The notes: generated by a model not told the origin, from the sequence alone. DNA of 9,159 nucleotides from an uncultured Catenibacterium sp. (GCA_900764725.1 CAAFPB010000459.1:1-9159), one strand, 5' to 3'; shown: positions 1 through 6,298, numbered from the stretch's first letter. Numbers and translations are program-made.

Positions 1-20
1 GAAAGATTACTATAAGTGTG

Positions 21-26
21 TATAAT
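21..26 (+). promoter_or_regulatory. Probable -10 box of the pot operon promoter
   Basis: A perfect TATAAT lies 55 bases before the start codon of the XRE-cupin regulator. The matching -35 box would fall at the very first bases of the window or just outside it, so the promoter cannot be fully judged. Transcription would start near position 33, inside the dyad described at 31-50. Confidence 0.55.
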
Positions 27-30
27 ATCA

Positions 31-50
31 TTGTTTGATTAAGTGAACAA
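31..50. promoter_or_regulatory. Candidate operator (imperfect dyad) for the XRE-cupin regulator
   Basis: The arms TTGTT and AACAA flank a symmetric TTAA centre (TTGTT-TGA-TTAA-GTG-AACAA). The dyad starts 4 bases after the -10 box and covers the expected transcription start, the usual place for a repressor site. It contains TGAACA, which also ends the site I recall for E. coli PuuR. Autoregulation by the adjacent gene product is inference. Confidence 0.4.
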
Positions 51-81
51 AAAGTTAATTATATAAAACAGGGAGGATTAG

Positions 82-615
82 ATGAATCTCGGAAGGAAAA
101 TTAAACAGCTGCGTCTTGCGAATGACTTAACTCTTGAAGAACTCGCAAACCGTAGTGAATTATCAAAAGGTTTCCTCTCCCAGGTTGAAAGAAATCTAAC
201 ATCACCATCTGTCGCAACACTTGATGATATTCTTGAAGCATTAGGTACTAATCTTCATGATTTCTTTGATCAGCAGGAGGATGAACAGCTTGTTTTTGGT
301 AAGAAAGATTTTTTTGTGAATGAACAAGATGACTATGTCATTCACTATATCGTACCAAATGCTCAGAAAAATGAGATGGAACCTATTCTTATTGAACTAG
401 AAAAGGGTAAACGTTCAATGAAGATGGCGCCTCATGGTGGAGAAGAGTTTGGTTATGTATTAGAAGGCAAGGTAGTTCTTCATTATGGGATGCGAGAAGA
501 AGTAGTTAAAAAGGGCGAAACATTTTATTTGAAGGGCACACGTGCACATTATTTAGAAAATCAGTGGGAAAGAAAAGCAAGAGTCATCTGGATTTCTACA
601 CCACCACTATTTTAA
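82..615 (+). CDS. XRE-family regulator with C-terminal cupin domain (PuuR-like)
   Basis: This 177-residue protein is a cytoplasmic DNA-binding regulator, most likely controlling the polyamine transporter genes that follow. Residues 1-60 form an XRE/Cro-type helix-turn-helix ([18 protein letters not shown] at about 16-33, followed by a second helix region ending in EALG). Residues about 105-170 form a cupin barrel: H118, E121/E122 in [12 protein letters not shown], and H156 in the second cupin motif are the likely ligand- or metal-binding side chains. The length is typical for this two-domain family. The start is supported by GGGAGG at 71-76, five bases before the ATG. The stop is 13 bases before potA. 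XRE-cupin proteins of the PuuR type respond to polyamines in characterised cases; applying that here rests on the neighbouring genes. The effector could equally be another amine. Confidence 0.9.
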   Translation: MNLGRKIKQLRLANDLTLEELANRSELSKGFLSQVERNLTSPSVATLDDILEALGTNLHDFFDQQEDEQLVFGKKDFFVNEQDDYVIHYIVPNAQKNEMEPILIELEKGKRSMKMAPHGGEEFGYVLEGKVVLHYGMREEVVKKGETFYLKGTRAHYLENQWERKARVIWISTPPLF

Positions 616-628
616 TGAGGAGAGTTTT

Positions 629-1672
629 ATGAAGAAAATTATTGAATTAGATAATCTGACTAAATCATTTGATGGCCAGGTCATCCTAAAAGGGATTCAC
701 TTAGACATCTATGAAAATGAATTCGTAACACTTCTTGGTCCAAGTGGATGCGGAAAAACAACTACATTAAGAATCATGGCAGGTTTTGAAGAACCTGAAT
801 CAGGAACTGTATTATTTGATGGTATGAACATGGAAGGTGTACCACCATATAAGAGAGAATTAAATACAGTATTCCAGAAATATGCATTATTCCCACATAT
901 GGACGTTTATGACAATGTAGCATTTGGCTTACATATTAAAAAAATGCCAGATGAAATTATTGATCATAAAGTAAGAAGAATGTTGGAACTTGTAGGTTTA
1001 AAAGGTTTTGAAGAAAGAAATATTTCTCAGTTATCAGGTGGCCAGCAGCAGCGTGTCGCTATCGCAAGAGCCTTAGTCAATGAACCAAAAGTACTTCTTC
1101 TTGATGAACCTTTAGGTGCATTAGACTTAAAACTAAGAAAAACAATGCAGATTGAATTAAAGAAGATCCAGCAGCAAGTAGGTATCACTTTCGTTTATGT
1201 CACTCATGATCAAGAAGAAGCATTGACTATGTCTGATAAGATTGTCGTAATGAATGAAGGTTTAATTCAGCAGATTGGCTCACCGATTGATATTTATAAT
1301 GAACCAGAAAATAGATTTGTAGCCAACTTCATTGGTGAATCTAATATTGTAGAAGGTCATTTTATTAAGGATTATCTTGTAGAATGGTATGGTCAGCAGT
1401 TTGAATGTGTTGATAAGGGATTTGAAGAAGGTCAGGAAGTAGATATTGTATTACGTCCAGAAGACTTAGATATTGTAGAACCAGGCAAAGGAAAGATTGC
1501 AGGTGAAGTTGTATCTGTTATCTTTAAGGGAGTACACTACGAAATCATGGTACGTACAGAAAATCAGGACTATAAGATTCATACAACGGATTTAACAGAA
1601 GTAGGAAAGAAAGTAGATTTAGATTTCTGGCCTGAAGATATTCATGTCATGGAACCAATGGGTACTTATTAA
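629..1672 (+). CDS. potA: Spermidine/putrescine ABC transporter ATP-binding protein PotA
   Basis: This 347-residue ATPase would power polyamine import from the inner face of the membrane, as a dimer with PotB and PotC. All ABC motifs are present: Walker A GPSGCGKT at 37-44, Q-loop Q83, signature LSGGQ at 135-139, Walker B VLLLDE at 155-160 with catalytic E160, D-loop GALD at 163-166 and switch H193. The C-terminal part from about 235 is a TOBE-type regulatory domain with the LRPEDL motif at 275-280, typical of PotA and related MOI/CUT ATPases. The length is normal. GAGGAG just after the regulator's stop is the ribosome site, and the gene sits 13 bases behind the regulator, so the two are surely co-transcribed. 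The polyamine assignment, rather than another substrate of this ATPase group, comes from the PotB, PotC and PotD neighbours. Confidence 0.95.
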   Translation: MKKIIELDNLTKSFDGQVILKGIHLDIYENEFVTLLGPSGCGKTTTLRIMAGFEEPESGTVLFDGMNMEGVPPYKRELNTVFQKYALFPHMDVYDNVAFGLHIKKMPDEIIDHKVRRMLELVGLKGFEERNISQLSGGQQQRVAIARALVNEPKVLLLDEPLGALDLKLRKTMQIELKKIQQQVGITFVYVTHDQEEALTMSDKIVVMNEGLIQQIGSPIDIYNEPENRFVANFIGESNIVEGHFIKDYLVEWYGQQFECVDKGFEEGQEVDIVLRPEDLDIVEPGKGKIAGEVVSVIFKGVHYEIMVRTENQDYKIHTTDLTEVGKKVDLDFWPEDIHVMEPMGTY

Positions 1673-2541
1673 TGAAACAGTATAAGAAACTCATTACACC
1701 TTATGTCCTATTTCTGTTTGTATTAACTGTATTACCGATGTTGTTGATTGTATTCTATGCCTTCACACAAAAAGCATCTGAAATCAAAACATTTGAATTT
1801 ACACTCGCAAATTTTGCGAAATTCTTTGATCCAATCTTTGTCCAGGTATTGATTAAATCATTTGGACTTGGATTACTTACTACATTTATTTGTTTATTAA
1901 TTGGTTATCCTGTCGCTTTTATGATTTCTAAATGTAAACAGCATACTCAGACTATTCTTATTATGCTGATTACTATTCCTACATGGATCAACCTTTTAAT
2001 GCGTACTTATGCATGGGTTTCTATTTTATCTAGAAACGGTATCTTAAATAACATCCTAGGATTACTTGGTTTAGGATCATGCAGAATGTTGTATACTGAT
2101 GGGGCAGTTGCAATCGGTATGATTTATAACTTCCTCCCATTTATGATTCTGCCAATCCATACATCTTTAACAAATATGGATCCTTCACTTGTAGAAGCAG
2201 CCTATGACTTAGGTGCTAATAAAGTTACTGCTTTCTTTAAAATCACCTTTAAACTATCACTTGGAGGCGTATTAACTGGTATCACAATGGTATTCTTACC
2301 AGCTATTAGTGAATTCGTTATTCCAAAGATGTTAGGTGGAGGACAGTACTCTTTAATTGGTAACTTCATTGAAAACCAGTTTATTACAGTAGGTAACTGG
2401 CATTTCGGTAGTGCTGTATCTTTAATCTTAGGTATTATCGTAATTATTTCTATGGCACTCATCTATCGTGCTGAAAAGAAGACAAATAATGACATTGAAC
2501 AGGGAGGACTTACTAATGCGAAAAGAAAGAAAGCTCAGTAA
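1672..2541 (+). CDS. potB: Spermidine/putrescine ABC transporter permease PotB
   Basis: This 289-residue integral membrane protein is one half of the polyamine channel. It has about six hydrophobic segments (roughly 10-30, 63-86, 95-118, 143-165, 196-218, 243-265). The cytoplasmic coupling loop EAAYDLGANK at 175-184 is the EAA motif that docks on PotA. The start codon shares one base with the potA stop (TAATG). I see no good Shine-Dalgarno sequence in front of it, so translation probably depends on ribosomes finishing potA. The hydrophilic C-terminal tail (from about 268, ending KRKKAQ) is encoded partly by the same bases as the ribosome site and first codons of potC, giving a 26-base overlap. 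The size and motif arrangement are normal for PotB. Confidence 0.94.
   Translation: MKQYKKLITPYVLFLFVLTVLPMLLIVFYAFTQKASEIKTFEFTLANFAKFFDPIFVQVLIKSFGLGLLTTFICLLIGYPVAFMISKCKQHTQTILIMLITIPTWINLLMRTYAWVSILSRNGILNNILGLLGLGSCRMLYTDGAVAIGMIYNFLPFMILPIHTSLTNMDPSLVEAAYDLGANKVTAFFKITFKLSLGGVLTGITMVFLPAISEFVIPKMLGGGQYSLIGNFIENQFITVGNWHFGSAVSLILGIIVIISMALIYRAEKKTNNDIEQGGLTNAKRKKAQ
2501..2508 (+). promoter_or_regulatory. Ribosome binding site that fixes the potC start
   Basis: AGGGAGGA lies 7 bases before the ATG at 2516, inside the 3' end of potB. The reading frame is open further upstream to an ATG at 2468, but that start has no such site and would add 16 polar residues not expected in PotC. The start at 2516 is therefore preferred. 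Confidence 0.85.
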
Positions 2542-3322
2542 AGTAATCATCATATCATTATGTATGGTATTCCTCTATTTCCCAATATTTATTATGGCAA
2601 TCTTCTCATTTAACAGTGCTAAGTCATTATCACATTTTGGTGGCTTTTCAGGACGCTGGTATGTGCAGTTATTCAGTAATACACAGCTATTAAATGCGAT
2701 TTTTGTATCAGTTAGTATAGCGATTATTGCGACGATCTGTTCAGTTATTTTAGGAACAATCACTGCTATCGCATTATCAAAATCTAAAAAAACTGTTAGA
2801 ACTCTTGTGCAGCAGGTGAATAACTTACCAATCATGAACCCTGAAATCGTTACAGCTATTTCTTTAATGTTGTTATTTAGCTTTGTAAACTTTGAAAAGG
2901 GTTATATGACAATGCTTCTTGCTCATATTGCATTCTGTACACCATATGTGATTACGAACGTTTATCCAAAAGTAAAGCAGTTAGATGACAATCTAGCGGA
3001 TGCTGCTATGGATTTAGGAGCAACACCATTCCAGACTTTAACTAAGGTAATCATTCCTCAAATCAAGCCTGGTATCTTTGCAGGGGCACTTTTATCATTT
3101 ACTATGAGTTTTGATGATTTCATCATTTCTTACTTTGTATCTGGTAATGGTGTAGAAAATATTTCTATCGTTGTATATAACATGTCTAAACGTGTTGATC
3201 CAAGTATTTATGCATTATCTACAGTTATTCTTGTAGTAATTTTAATTGGGGTATTATTAGGCACTTTTGTACCATATATTTATTTAAAGAAGAGAGGGGT
3301 AAAAAATGAAAAAGCTATTTAA
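2516..3322 (+). CDS. potC: Spermidine/putrescine ABC transporter permease PotC
   Basis: This 268-residue second permease subunit pairs with PotB. It begins MRKERKLSK, a positively charged tail, followed by a membrane segment at about 9-32. The periplasm-side stretch FSGRWYVQLF at 44-53 is typical of PotC. Further hydrophobic segments lie at about 60-87, 110-124, 130-148, 186-206 and 233-256. The EAA loop reads DAAMDLGATP at 162-171. The start at 2516 is chosen because of the strong ribosome site at 2501-2508. The gene overlaps potB by 26 bases and potD by 17, so expression of the three is tightly coupled. Length and motifs are as expected, with no sign of decay. Confidence 0.94.
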   Translation: MRKERKLSKVIIISLCMVFLYFPIFIMAIFSFNSAKSLSHFGGFSGRWYVQLFSNTQLLNAIFVSVSIAIIATICSVILGTITAIALSKSKKTVRTLVQQVNNLPIMNPEIVTAISLMLLFSFVNFEKGYMTMLLAHIAFCTPYVITNVYPKVKQLDDNLADAAMDLGATPFQTLTKVIIPQIKPGIFAGALLSFTMSFDDFIISYFVSGNGVENISIVVYNMSKRVDPSIYALSTVILVVILIGVLLGTFVPYIYLKKRGVKNEKAI

Positions 3323-4352
3323 AAGTTTACTTTGTGTTGCAGTGATCTGTGGCCTAATGACTGGATGTGGGTCTAAAAACTATAAACACACATTAAAGGT
3401 ATTCAACTGGGGTGTGTATGCCGATATGGACGTTATTAAGGCTTTCCAGGATGAATATGACTGTAAGGTTATTTATGAAACATTTGATTCTAATGAATCA
3501 ATGTATACTAAATTATTAGGTGGTAACCAGTATGACGTATTAGTACCATCTGATTATATGATTGAACGTATGATCAAAGAAAATCTTTTACAGAAGATTG
3601 ACTGGTCTAAGATTACAAATAAGAAATCATTAGATGCTAAAGTATTAAATCAGCAGTTTGATCCTAACAACGAATACTGGGTACCTTATTTCTGTGGTAA
3701 CGTAGGTATCGTTTATGATAAAACACAGGTTAAGAAGGAAGATTTAAAAGCAGGATGGGAAATCCTACGTAATACTAAATATAAGGGTAACTTATACATG
3801 TATGACTCTGAAAGAGACTCTATGATGGTTGCATTAAAGGCTTTAGGCTACTCTATGAATACTACTAATGAAAATGAAATCCAGGCAGCTTTCAACTGGC
3901 TAGTAGAACAGAGAAAGACTATGGATCCTACATATGCAACAGATGATTCTATTGATAACATGAAGAATGGTGAAAAAGCACTTTGTGTTATGTATTCAGG
4001 TGATGCAGCGGATGTAATGAAAGAAAACCCAGATATGGGCTTCTATATGCCAGAAGAAGGTACTAACTATTGGTTCGATGGATTTGTTATTTCTAAGGAT
4101 TGTAAGAACTCTGATATGGCTAATAAATTCATTAACTATATGATTTCTGATAAGAATGCATTCTTAAATACACAGGAAGTAGGTTATTTAACTACTAATA
4201 CTGTAGCAGCTGCAAAAGCTAGAAAGAAAGAATTCAAGAACAACAACGCTTATAGCATGCGTGTTGGACCAAAAGATGAATGTTTCAACTATCAGGATAC
4301 TAAAACTAAAGAAATGTTTAGTAACTACTGGACAAAAGTTAAAGCAAAATAA
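3306..4352 (+). CDS. potD: Spermidine/putrescine-binding lipoprotein PotD
   Basis: This 348-residue extracellular substrate-binding protein is anchored by a lipid and delivers polyamine to PotBC. Residues 1-20 are a lipoprotein signal peptide (MKK, hydrophobic core, then LMTG before C21). The mature part follows the PotD/PotF fold: NWGVY at 34-38, FDSNESMY at 60-67, PSDY at 81-84, FDPNNEYWVPY at 118-128, ALKALGYSMNTT at 176-187 and NYWFDGF at 254-260. Aligned by eye to E. coli PotD, W35, Y38, S82, Y84, W256 and D258 match ligand-contacting positions. T35/E36 are replaced by G36/V37, D168 by S168, E171 by D171, W229 by Y230 and Q327 by N328. It is therefore a polyamine-type binder whose exact ligand is open. 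GAGAGGGG ahead of the ATG is the ribosome site. It is the last gene before the terminator at 4361. Confidence 0.93.
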   Translation: MKKLFKSLLCVAVICGLMTGCGSKNYKHTLKVFNWGVYADMDVIKAFQDEYDCKVIYETFDSNESMYTKLLGGNQYDVLVPSDYMIERMIKENLLQKIDWSKITNKKSLDAKVLNQQFDPNNEYWVPYFCGNVGIVYDKTQVKKEDLKAGWEILRNTKYKGNLYMYDSERDSMMVALKALGYSMNTTNENEIQAAFNWLVEQRKTMDPTYATDDSIDNMKNGEKALCVMYSGDAADVMKENPDMGFYMPEEGTNYWFDGFVISKDCKNSDMANKFINYMISDKNAFLNTQEVGYLTTNTVAAAKARKKEFKNNNAYSMRVGPKDECFNYQDTKTKEMFSNYWTKVKAK

Positions 4353-4360
4353 CATGATTT

Positions 4361-4401
4361 ATGGTGATTCTATAACTTAGAATCACCATTTTTCTTTTTT
4401 T
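4361..4401 (+). terminator. Rho-independent terminator of the pot operon
   Basis: An 11-bp perfect stem (ATGGTGATTCT with AGAATCACCAT) closes a 7-base loop and runs into TTTTTCTTTTTTT. It begins 8 bases after the potD stop codon and ends the regulator-potABCD transcript. Confidence 0.93.
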
Positions 4402-4511
4402 GTAAGCATTCTCTTAGGTGTTCTCACAAAAATCTCATATTTTTTTAACTAAAAAAACATTGTATTTATCAACTAAAATGTAAACACTTAGAAAAAAGTG
4501 TGAAAAACCCC

Positions 4512-4540
4512 TTGCATTATCTCAAAATACATAGTATAGT
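4512..4540 (+). promoter_or_regulatory. Sigma-A promoter of the tRNA operon
   Basis: TTGCAT at 4512-4517 and TATAGT at 4535-4540 are separated by 17 bases, the ideal spacing. The start site would be near 4547, 17 bases before tRNA-Cys. The stretch upstream (4402-4511) is very AT-rich and holds a direct repeat AACTAAAA (4447-4454 and 4471-4478) and an inverted repeat ACACTT/AAGTGT (4484-4501). These could serve as UP-element or bend sequences, but I can assign them no definite role. No gene is visible between potD and the tRNAs. Confidence 0.75.
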
Positions 4541-4546
4541 ATACAA

Positions 4547-4560
4547 GCAATCTCGATTGC
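4547..4560 (+). other. Small hairpin in the tRNA operon leader
   Basis: GCAAT-CTCG-ATTGC forms a 5-bp stem with a 4-base loop exactly where the transcript should begin, 3 bases before tRNA-Cys. It may protect the 5' end or shape RNase P access; that role is inference. Confidence 0.4.
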
Positions 4561-4563
4561 GAC

Positions 4564-4638
4564 GGTTCCATAGCCAAGTTGGTAAGGCAGAAGACTGCAA
4601 CTCTTCGATCATCGGTTCAAGTCCGGTTGGAACCTCCA
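4564..4638 (+). tRNA. tRNA-Cys (anticodon GCA)
   Basis: The acceptor arms GGTTCCA and TGGAACC pair fully. The anticodon stem GAAGA/TCTTC encloses loop CTGCAAC with GCA at 4597-4599. The discriminator base is T (position 73), the usual identity element for cysteinyl-tRNA synthetase, and CCA is encoded. It is the first gene of the seven-tRNA operon. Confidence 0.97.
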
Positions 4639-4645
4639 CATATGT

Positions 4646-4734
4646 GCCCTGGTGGCGAAACTGGTAGACGCACAGGACTTAAAATCCTGCGGACTTCAAA
4701 CTCCGTGCCGGTTCGATTCCGGCCCAGGGCACCA
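4646..4734 (+). tRNA. tRNA-Leu (anticodon TAA)
   Basis: The acceptor arms GCCCTGG and CCAGGGC pair fully. The anticodon stem CAGGA/TCCTG carries TAA at 4680-4682. A long variable arm makes this a class II tRNA of 89 bases with encoded CCA and discriminator A. It follows tRNA-Cys by 7 bases. Confidence 0.97.
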
Positions 4735-4744
4735 TCTTTATAAA

Positions 4745-4821
4745 CGGGAAGTAGCACAGCTTGGTAGTGCACCTGGTTTGGGACCAGGGGGTCGCAGGTT
4801 CAAATCCTGTCTTCCCGACCA
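4745..4821 (+). tRNA. tRNA-Pro (anticodon TGG)
   Basis: The acceptor arms CGGGAAG and CTTCCCG pair fully. The anticodon stem CCTGG/CCAGG encloses TTTGGGA with TGG at 4779-4781. Length is 77 bases with encoded CCA. Confidence 0.97.
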
Positions 4822-4828
4822 TTTTATT

Positions 4829-4904
4829 GGGGCCTTAGCTCAGCTGGGAGAGCGCCTGCTTTGCACGCAGGAGGTCAGGAGTTCGATCCTCCTAGGCTCC
4901 ACCA
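4829..4904 (+). tRNA. tRNA-Ala (anticodon TGC)
   Basis: The acceptor arms GGGGCCT and AGGCTCC pair with a G3-U70 wobble, the classic alanine identity element. The anticodon stem CCTGC/GCAGG carries TGC at 4862-4864. Length is 76 bases with encoded CCA. Confidence 0.97.
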
Positions 4905-4912
4905 TTTATATT

Positions 4913-4990
4913 GGTCTGGTAGTTCAGTTGGTTTAGAATGCCGCCCTGTCACGGCGGAGGTCGCGGGTTCGAGCCCCGTCCAGACCGCCA
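4913..4990 (+). tRNA. tRNA-Asp (anticodon GTC)
   Basis: The acceptor arms GGTCTGG and CCAGACC pair fully. The anticodon stem CCGCC/GGCGG carries GTC at 4948-4950. Discriminator G and CCA are encoded; length is 78 bases. Only 3 bases separate it from tRNA-Phe. Confidence 0.97.
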
Positions 4991-4993
4991 ATT

Positions 4994-5069
<76 letters not shown>

Positions 5070-5082
5070 TTTTATTTATGAT

Positions 5083-5175
5083 GCAGGTTTACCCAAGTCC
5101 GGCTGAAGGGATCGGTCTTGAAAACCGACAGAGGATTAACGTCCTGCGGGGGTTCGAATCCCTCAACCTGCGCCA
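5083..5175 (+). tRNA. tRNA-Ser (anticodon TGA)
   Basis: The acceptor arms GCAGGTT and AACCTGC pair fully. The anticodon stem TCGGT/ACCGA carries TGA at 5119-5121. A long variable arm with an AGGA/TCCT stem marks a class II serine tRNA of 93 bases. Discriminator G and CCA are encoded. It is the last gene of the cluster, 12 bases before the terminator. Confidence 0.96.
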
Positions 5176-5187
5176 TTAATAAATAAT

Positions 5188-5214
5188 ACTCAGGATTCAT
5201 TCCTGAGTTTTTTT
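5188..5214 (+). terminator. Rho-independent terminator of the tRNA operon
   Basis: An 8-bp perfect stem (ACTCAGGA with TCCTGAGT) and a 5-base loop are followed by a run of T that continues to 5214. It lies directly after tRNA-Ser. Confidence 0.92.
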
Positions 5215-5238
5215 GTACTTTATTATAAATTACAGTTA

Positions 5239-5247
5239 TGTTATAAT
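5239..5247 (+). promoter_or_regulatory. Candidate extended -10 promoter of a small RNA
   Basis: TG-T-TATAAT is an exact extended -10 element. No convincing -35 box lies 17 bases upstream (TTTATT at 5219-5224), which extended -10 promoters tolerate. Transcription would begin near 5254. The region is AT-rich, so a chance match is possible. Confidence 0.45.
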
Positions 5248-5253
5248 TTTATT

Positions 5254-5313
5254 GTTCTTATTGGACAGGATAAGCATGTCGGTGGCCAAACTTTCGATGC
5301 TTATCCTTTTTTT
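5254..5313 (+). ncRNA. Candidate ~60-nt free-standing hairpin RNA
   Basis: A perfect 11-bp stem (AGGATAAGCAT at 5267-5277 with ATGCTTATCCT at 5297-5307) closes a 19-base loop at 5278-5296 and runs into seven T, so it works as a terminator as well as a structured body. It lies 20 bases after an extended -10 box and after the tRNA operon has already ended, and no + strand gene follows. An alternative pairing (TTGG at 5261-5264 with CCAA at 5286-5289, and ACA/TGT inside it) would break the main stem. I recognise no known RNA family. The other explanation is a backup terminator for tRNA read-through. Confidence 0.4.
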
Positions 5314-5326
5314 ACATATTAAGTAC

Positions 5327-5346
5327 CAGGAGTCTCCTGTTTTTTT
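5327..5346 (+). terminator. Small terminator-like hairpin
   Basis: CAGGA-GTC-TCCTG, a 5-bp stem with a 3-base loop, is followed by seven T. It may catch read-through from the hairpin RNA or from the tRNA operon before it reaches the convergent glpF gene. Confidence 0.5.
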
Positions 5347-5372
5347 GTCATTCCCCTACTTTTTAGACAAAG

Positions 5373-5397
5373 AAAAAAAGCTATCGATTGATAGCTT
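5373..5397 (-). terminator. Rho-independent terminator of glpF
   Basis: On the - strand an 8-bp perfect stem (AAGCTATC with GATAGCTT) and a 4-base loop are followed by a T run. The stem begins one base after the glpF stop codon. Confidence 0.9.
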
Positions 5398-5398
5398 C

Positions 5399-6130
5399 TT
5401 AGAAAATGTTGAAATATAATAGACAAGCACAGATACTTGCACAAATTGGAGCAAGTACTGGTACTAATGCATAATCCCAATGAGAAGATCCCTTGTTCTT
5501 AATTGGTAAGATTGCATGTAAGATTCTTGGACCTAAGTCACGAGCTGGGTTTAAAGCTGGACCAGTAGGACCACCAAATGATGCTACTAAAGCCATAACT
5601 AATAGACCAACACCAATGAAACCAGCACCCTGATTACCCTTGTCGAAGATTGGTGAACCAGTGATAGCTAATGCACAGAAGAATAAGATGAATGATCCAA
5701 AGAATTCGTTAATGAAACCATTTAACTTATTGTTTGTTGCATCAGTAGTTGAGAATGTACCAAAGATTGCATCAGCGTTTTCTGTTGCATCATAATGAGG
5801 CTTAAAGCAAAGATAAACGATGAATTGACCTACGATAGCACCAGCGAACTGTACTAAGATGTAAGGTAATACTTCAGAAAATGGTACATCACCTGCAACA
5901 GCAAGACCAATAGTGAATGCTGGGTTAATGTGGTTACCAGAAATTTTACCAATCATAAGAGCTGGAATCATAACGGCCATACCATAACCAATTGCAATAA
6001 CGATCCATCCACTGTGGCTTCCCTTTGTTCCCTTTAATTCCACGTTTGCTACTGAACCGTTACCGATCATAACCATGATTGCAGTACCTAAGAATTCAGC
6101 AATTAGACGAGTAGTTAATGAAAATGTCAT
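5399..6130 (-). CDS. glpF: Aquaporin/aquaglyceroporin (GlpF-type MIP channel)
   Basis: This 243-residue membrane channel passes water, glycerol or other small neutral solutes. Two pore motifs are present, NPA at 69-71 (HINPAFTIG) and NPA at 194-196 (ALNPARDLGPR), with selectivity-filter R197. D198 just after the second motif is typical of glycerol-conducting members. Hydrophobic segments at about 8-26, 42-62, 85-107, 138-157, 170-186 and 220-242 match the six-helix MIP fold. The filter tryptophan of E. coli GlpF (W48) appears to be G48 here by eye alignment, with Y49 next to it, so the pore may be wider or differently selective. AGGGGG six bases before the ATG supports the start. The gene stands alone; no glycerol kinase is adjacent. 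Some lactic-acid bacterial homologues carry lactic acid, so glycerol is likely but not certain. Confidence 0.92.
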   Translation of the reverse strand: MTFSLTTRLIAEFLGTAIMVMIGNGSVANVELKGTKGSHSGWIVIAIGYGMAVMIPALMIGKISGNHINPAFTIGLAVAGDVPFSEVLPYILVQFAGAIVGQFIVYLCFKPHYDATENADAIFGTFSTTDATNNKLNGFINEFFGSFILFFCALAITGSPIFDKGNQGAGFIGVGLLVMALVASFGGPTGPALNPARDLGPRILHAILPIKNKGSSHWDYALVPVLAPICASICACLLYFNIF

Positions 6131-6175
6131 AATTGTCCCCCTATTTAATATTTAATTGTGTTTAATGACAAATGG

Positions 6176-6204
6176 ATTATAAAACCTGTATTTCAATGTG
6201 TCAA
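6176..6204 (-). promoter_or_regulatory. Consensus sigma-A promoter of glpF
   Basis: Read on the - strand, TTGACA (6204-6199), a 17-base spacer and TATAAT (6181-6176) match the consensus at all twelve positions. The start would be near 6169, giving a leader of about 40 bases with the AGGGGG ribosome site at 6142-6137. Confidence 0.88.
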
Positions 6205-6217
6205 TATGTTTCTAAAA

Positions 6218-6231
6218 TGTTAATGCTTACA
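6218..6231 (-). promoter_or_regulatory. Candidate CcpA (cre) site
   Basis: The - strand reads TGTAAGCATTAACA. It fits the cre pattern TGWNANCGNTNWCA at every position except the central G, which is A. It is centred about 55 bases upstream of the glpF start site and about 60 upstream of the bcp start site. Glycerol-uptake genes are known CcpA targets in Bacillus, so the placement makes sense, but an upstream position could mean activation rather than repression. Confidence 0.35.
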
Positions 6232-6270
6232 ATGGTTTTTTATGCATATGTGGCACATTATTTGTATTTT

Positions 6271-6279
6271 TGATATAAT
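6271..6279 (+). promoter_or_regulatory. Extended -10 promoter of the bcp operon
   Basis: TG-A-TATAAT is a perfect extended -10 element ending 19 bases before the bcp start codon. The -35 region (TGGCAC at 6251-6256) is poor. The start near 6286 would leave a very short leader that begins around the ribosome site, so the exact start should be mapped. Confidence 0.55.
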
Positions 6280-6283
6280 GCAG

Positions 6284-6291
6284 AAAGGAGG
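6284..6291 (+). promoter_or_regulatory. Ribosome binding site that fixes the bcp start
   Basis: AAAGGAGG lies 7 bases before the ATG at 6299. The frame is open upstream to an ATG at 6242, but those extra codons would overlap the promoter and have no ribosome site. Confidence 0.88.
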
Positions 6292-6298
6292 TTTTATT

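Noticed and set aside
2202..2462. Reverse-strand open frame inside potB
   Set aside because: It is a shadow of the potB coding frame, without a ribosome site or recognisable protein features.
2575..2835. Reverse-strand open frame inside potC
   Set aside because: It is a shadow of the potC coding frame, without a ribosome site.
4401..4414. cre-like TGTAAGCATTCTCT after the pot terminator
   Set aside because: It has two departures from the pattern including the central G, and lies over 100 bases upstream of the tRNA promoter, where CcpA control is not expected.
4484..4501. Inverted repeat ACACTT/AAGTGT upstream of the tRNA promoter, considered as an operator or terminator
   Set aside because: It is only six base pairs in a very AT-rich stretch, has no T run, and has no known regulator for such a place.
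4652..4936. Open frame of 94 codons across the tRNA cluster
   Set aside because: It is the translation of tRNA-Leu, Pro and Ala genes; phrases such as VAQLGSAPG and ALAQLGERL are well-known artefacts of reading tRNAs as protein.
5176..5398. tRNA-adjacent attachment site or integrated element after tRNA-Ser
   Set aside because: I see no repeat of the tRNA-Ser 3' end elsewhere in the window and no integrase; the following DNA is terminators and an ordinary channel gene.
5276..5419. Short frame of 47 codons starting at an ATG with AGGA five bases upstream, hydrophobic N-terminus, considered as a type I toxin-like peptide
   Set aside because: The frame reads through two T-run hairpins and into the 3' end of glpF on the other strand, its start is buried in the 11-bp stem, and the Phe/Leu richness comes from the T runs. 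No resemblance to known toxin families was clear.
6250..6265. Sigma-54-like sequence TGGCAC followed by TTGT
   Set aside because: The -12 half has GT instead of the essential GC and the segment after TGGCAC deviates; the extended -10 box just downstream explains the promoter better.
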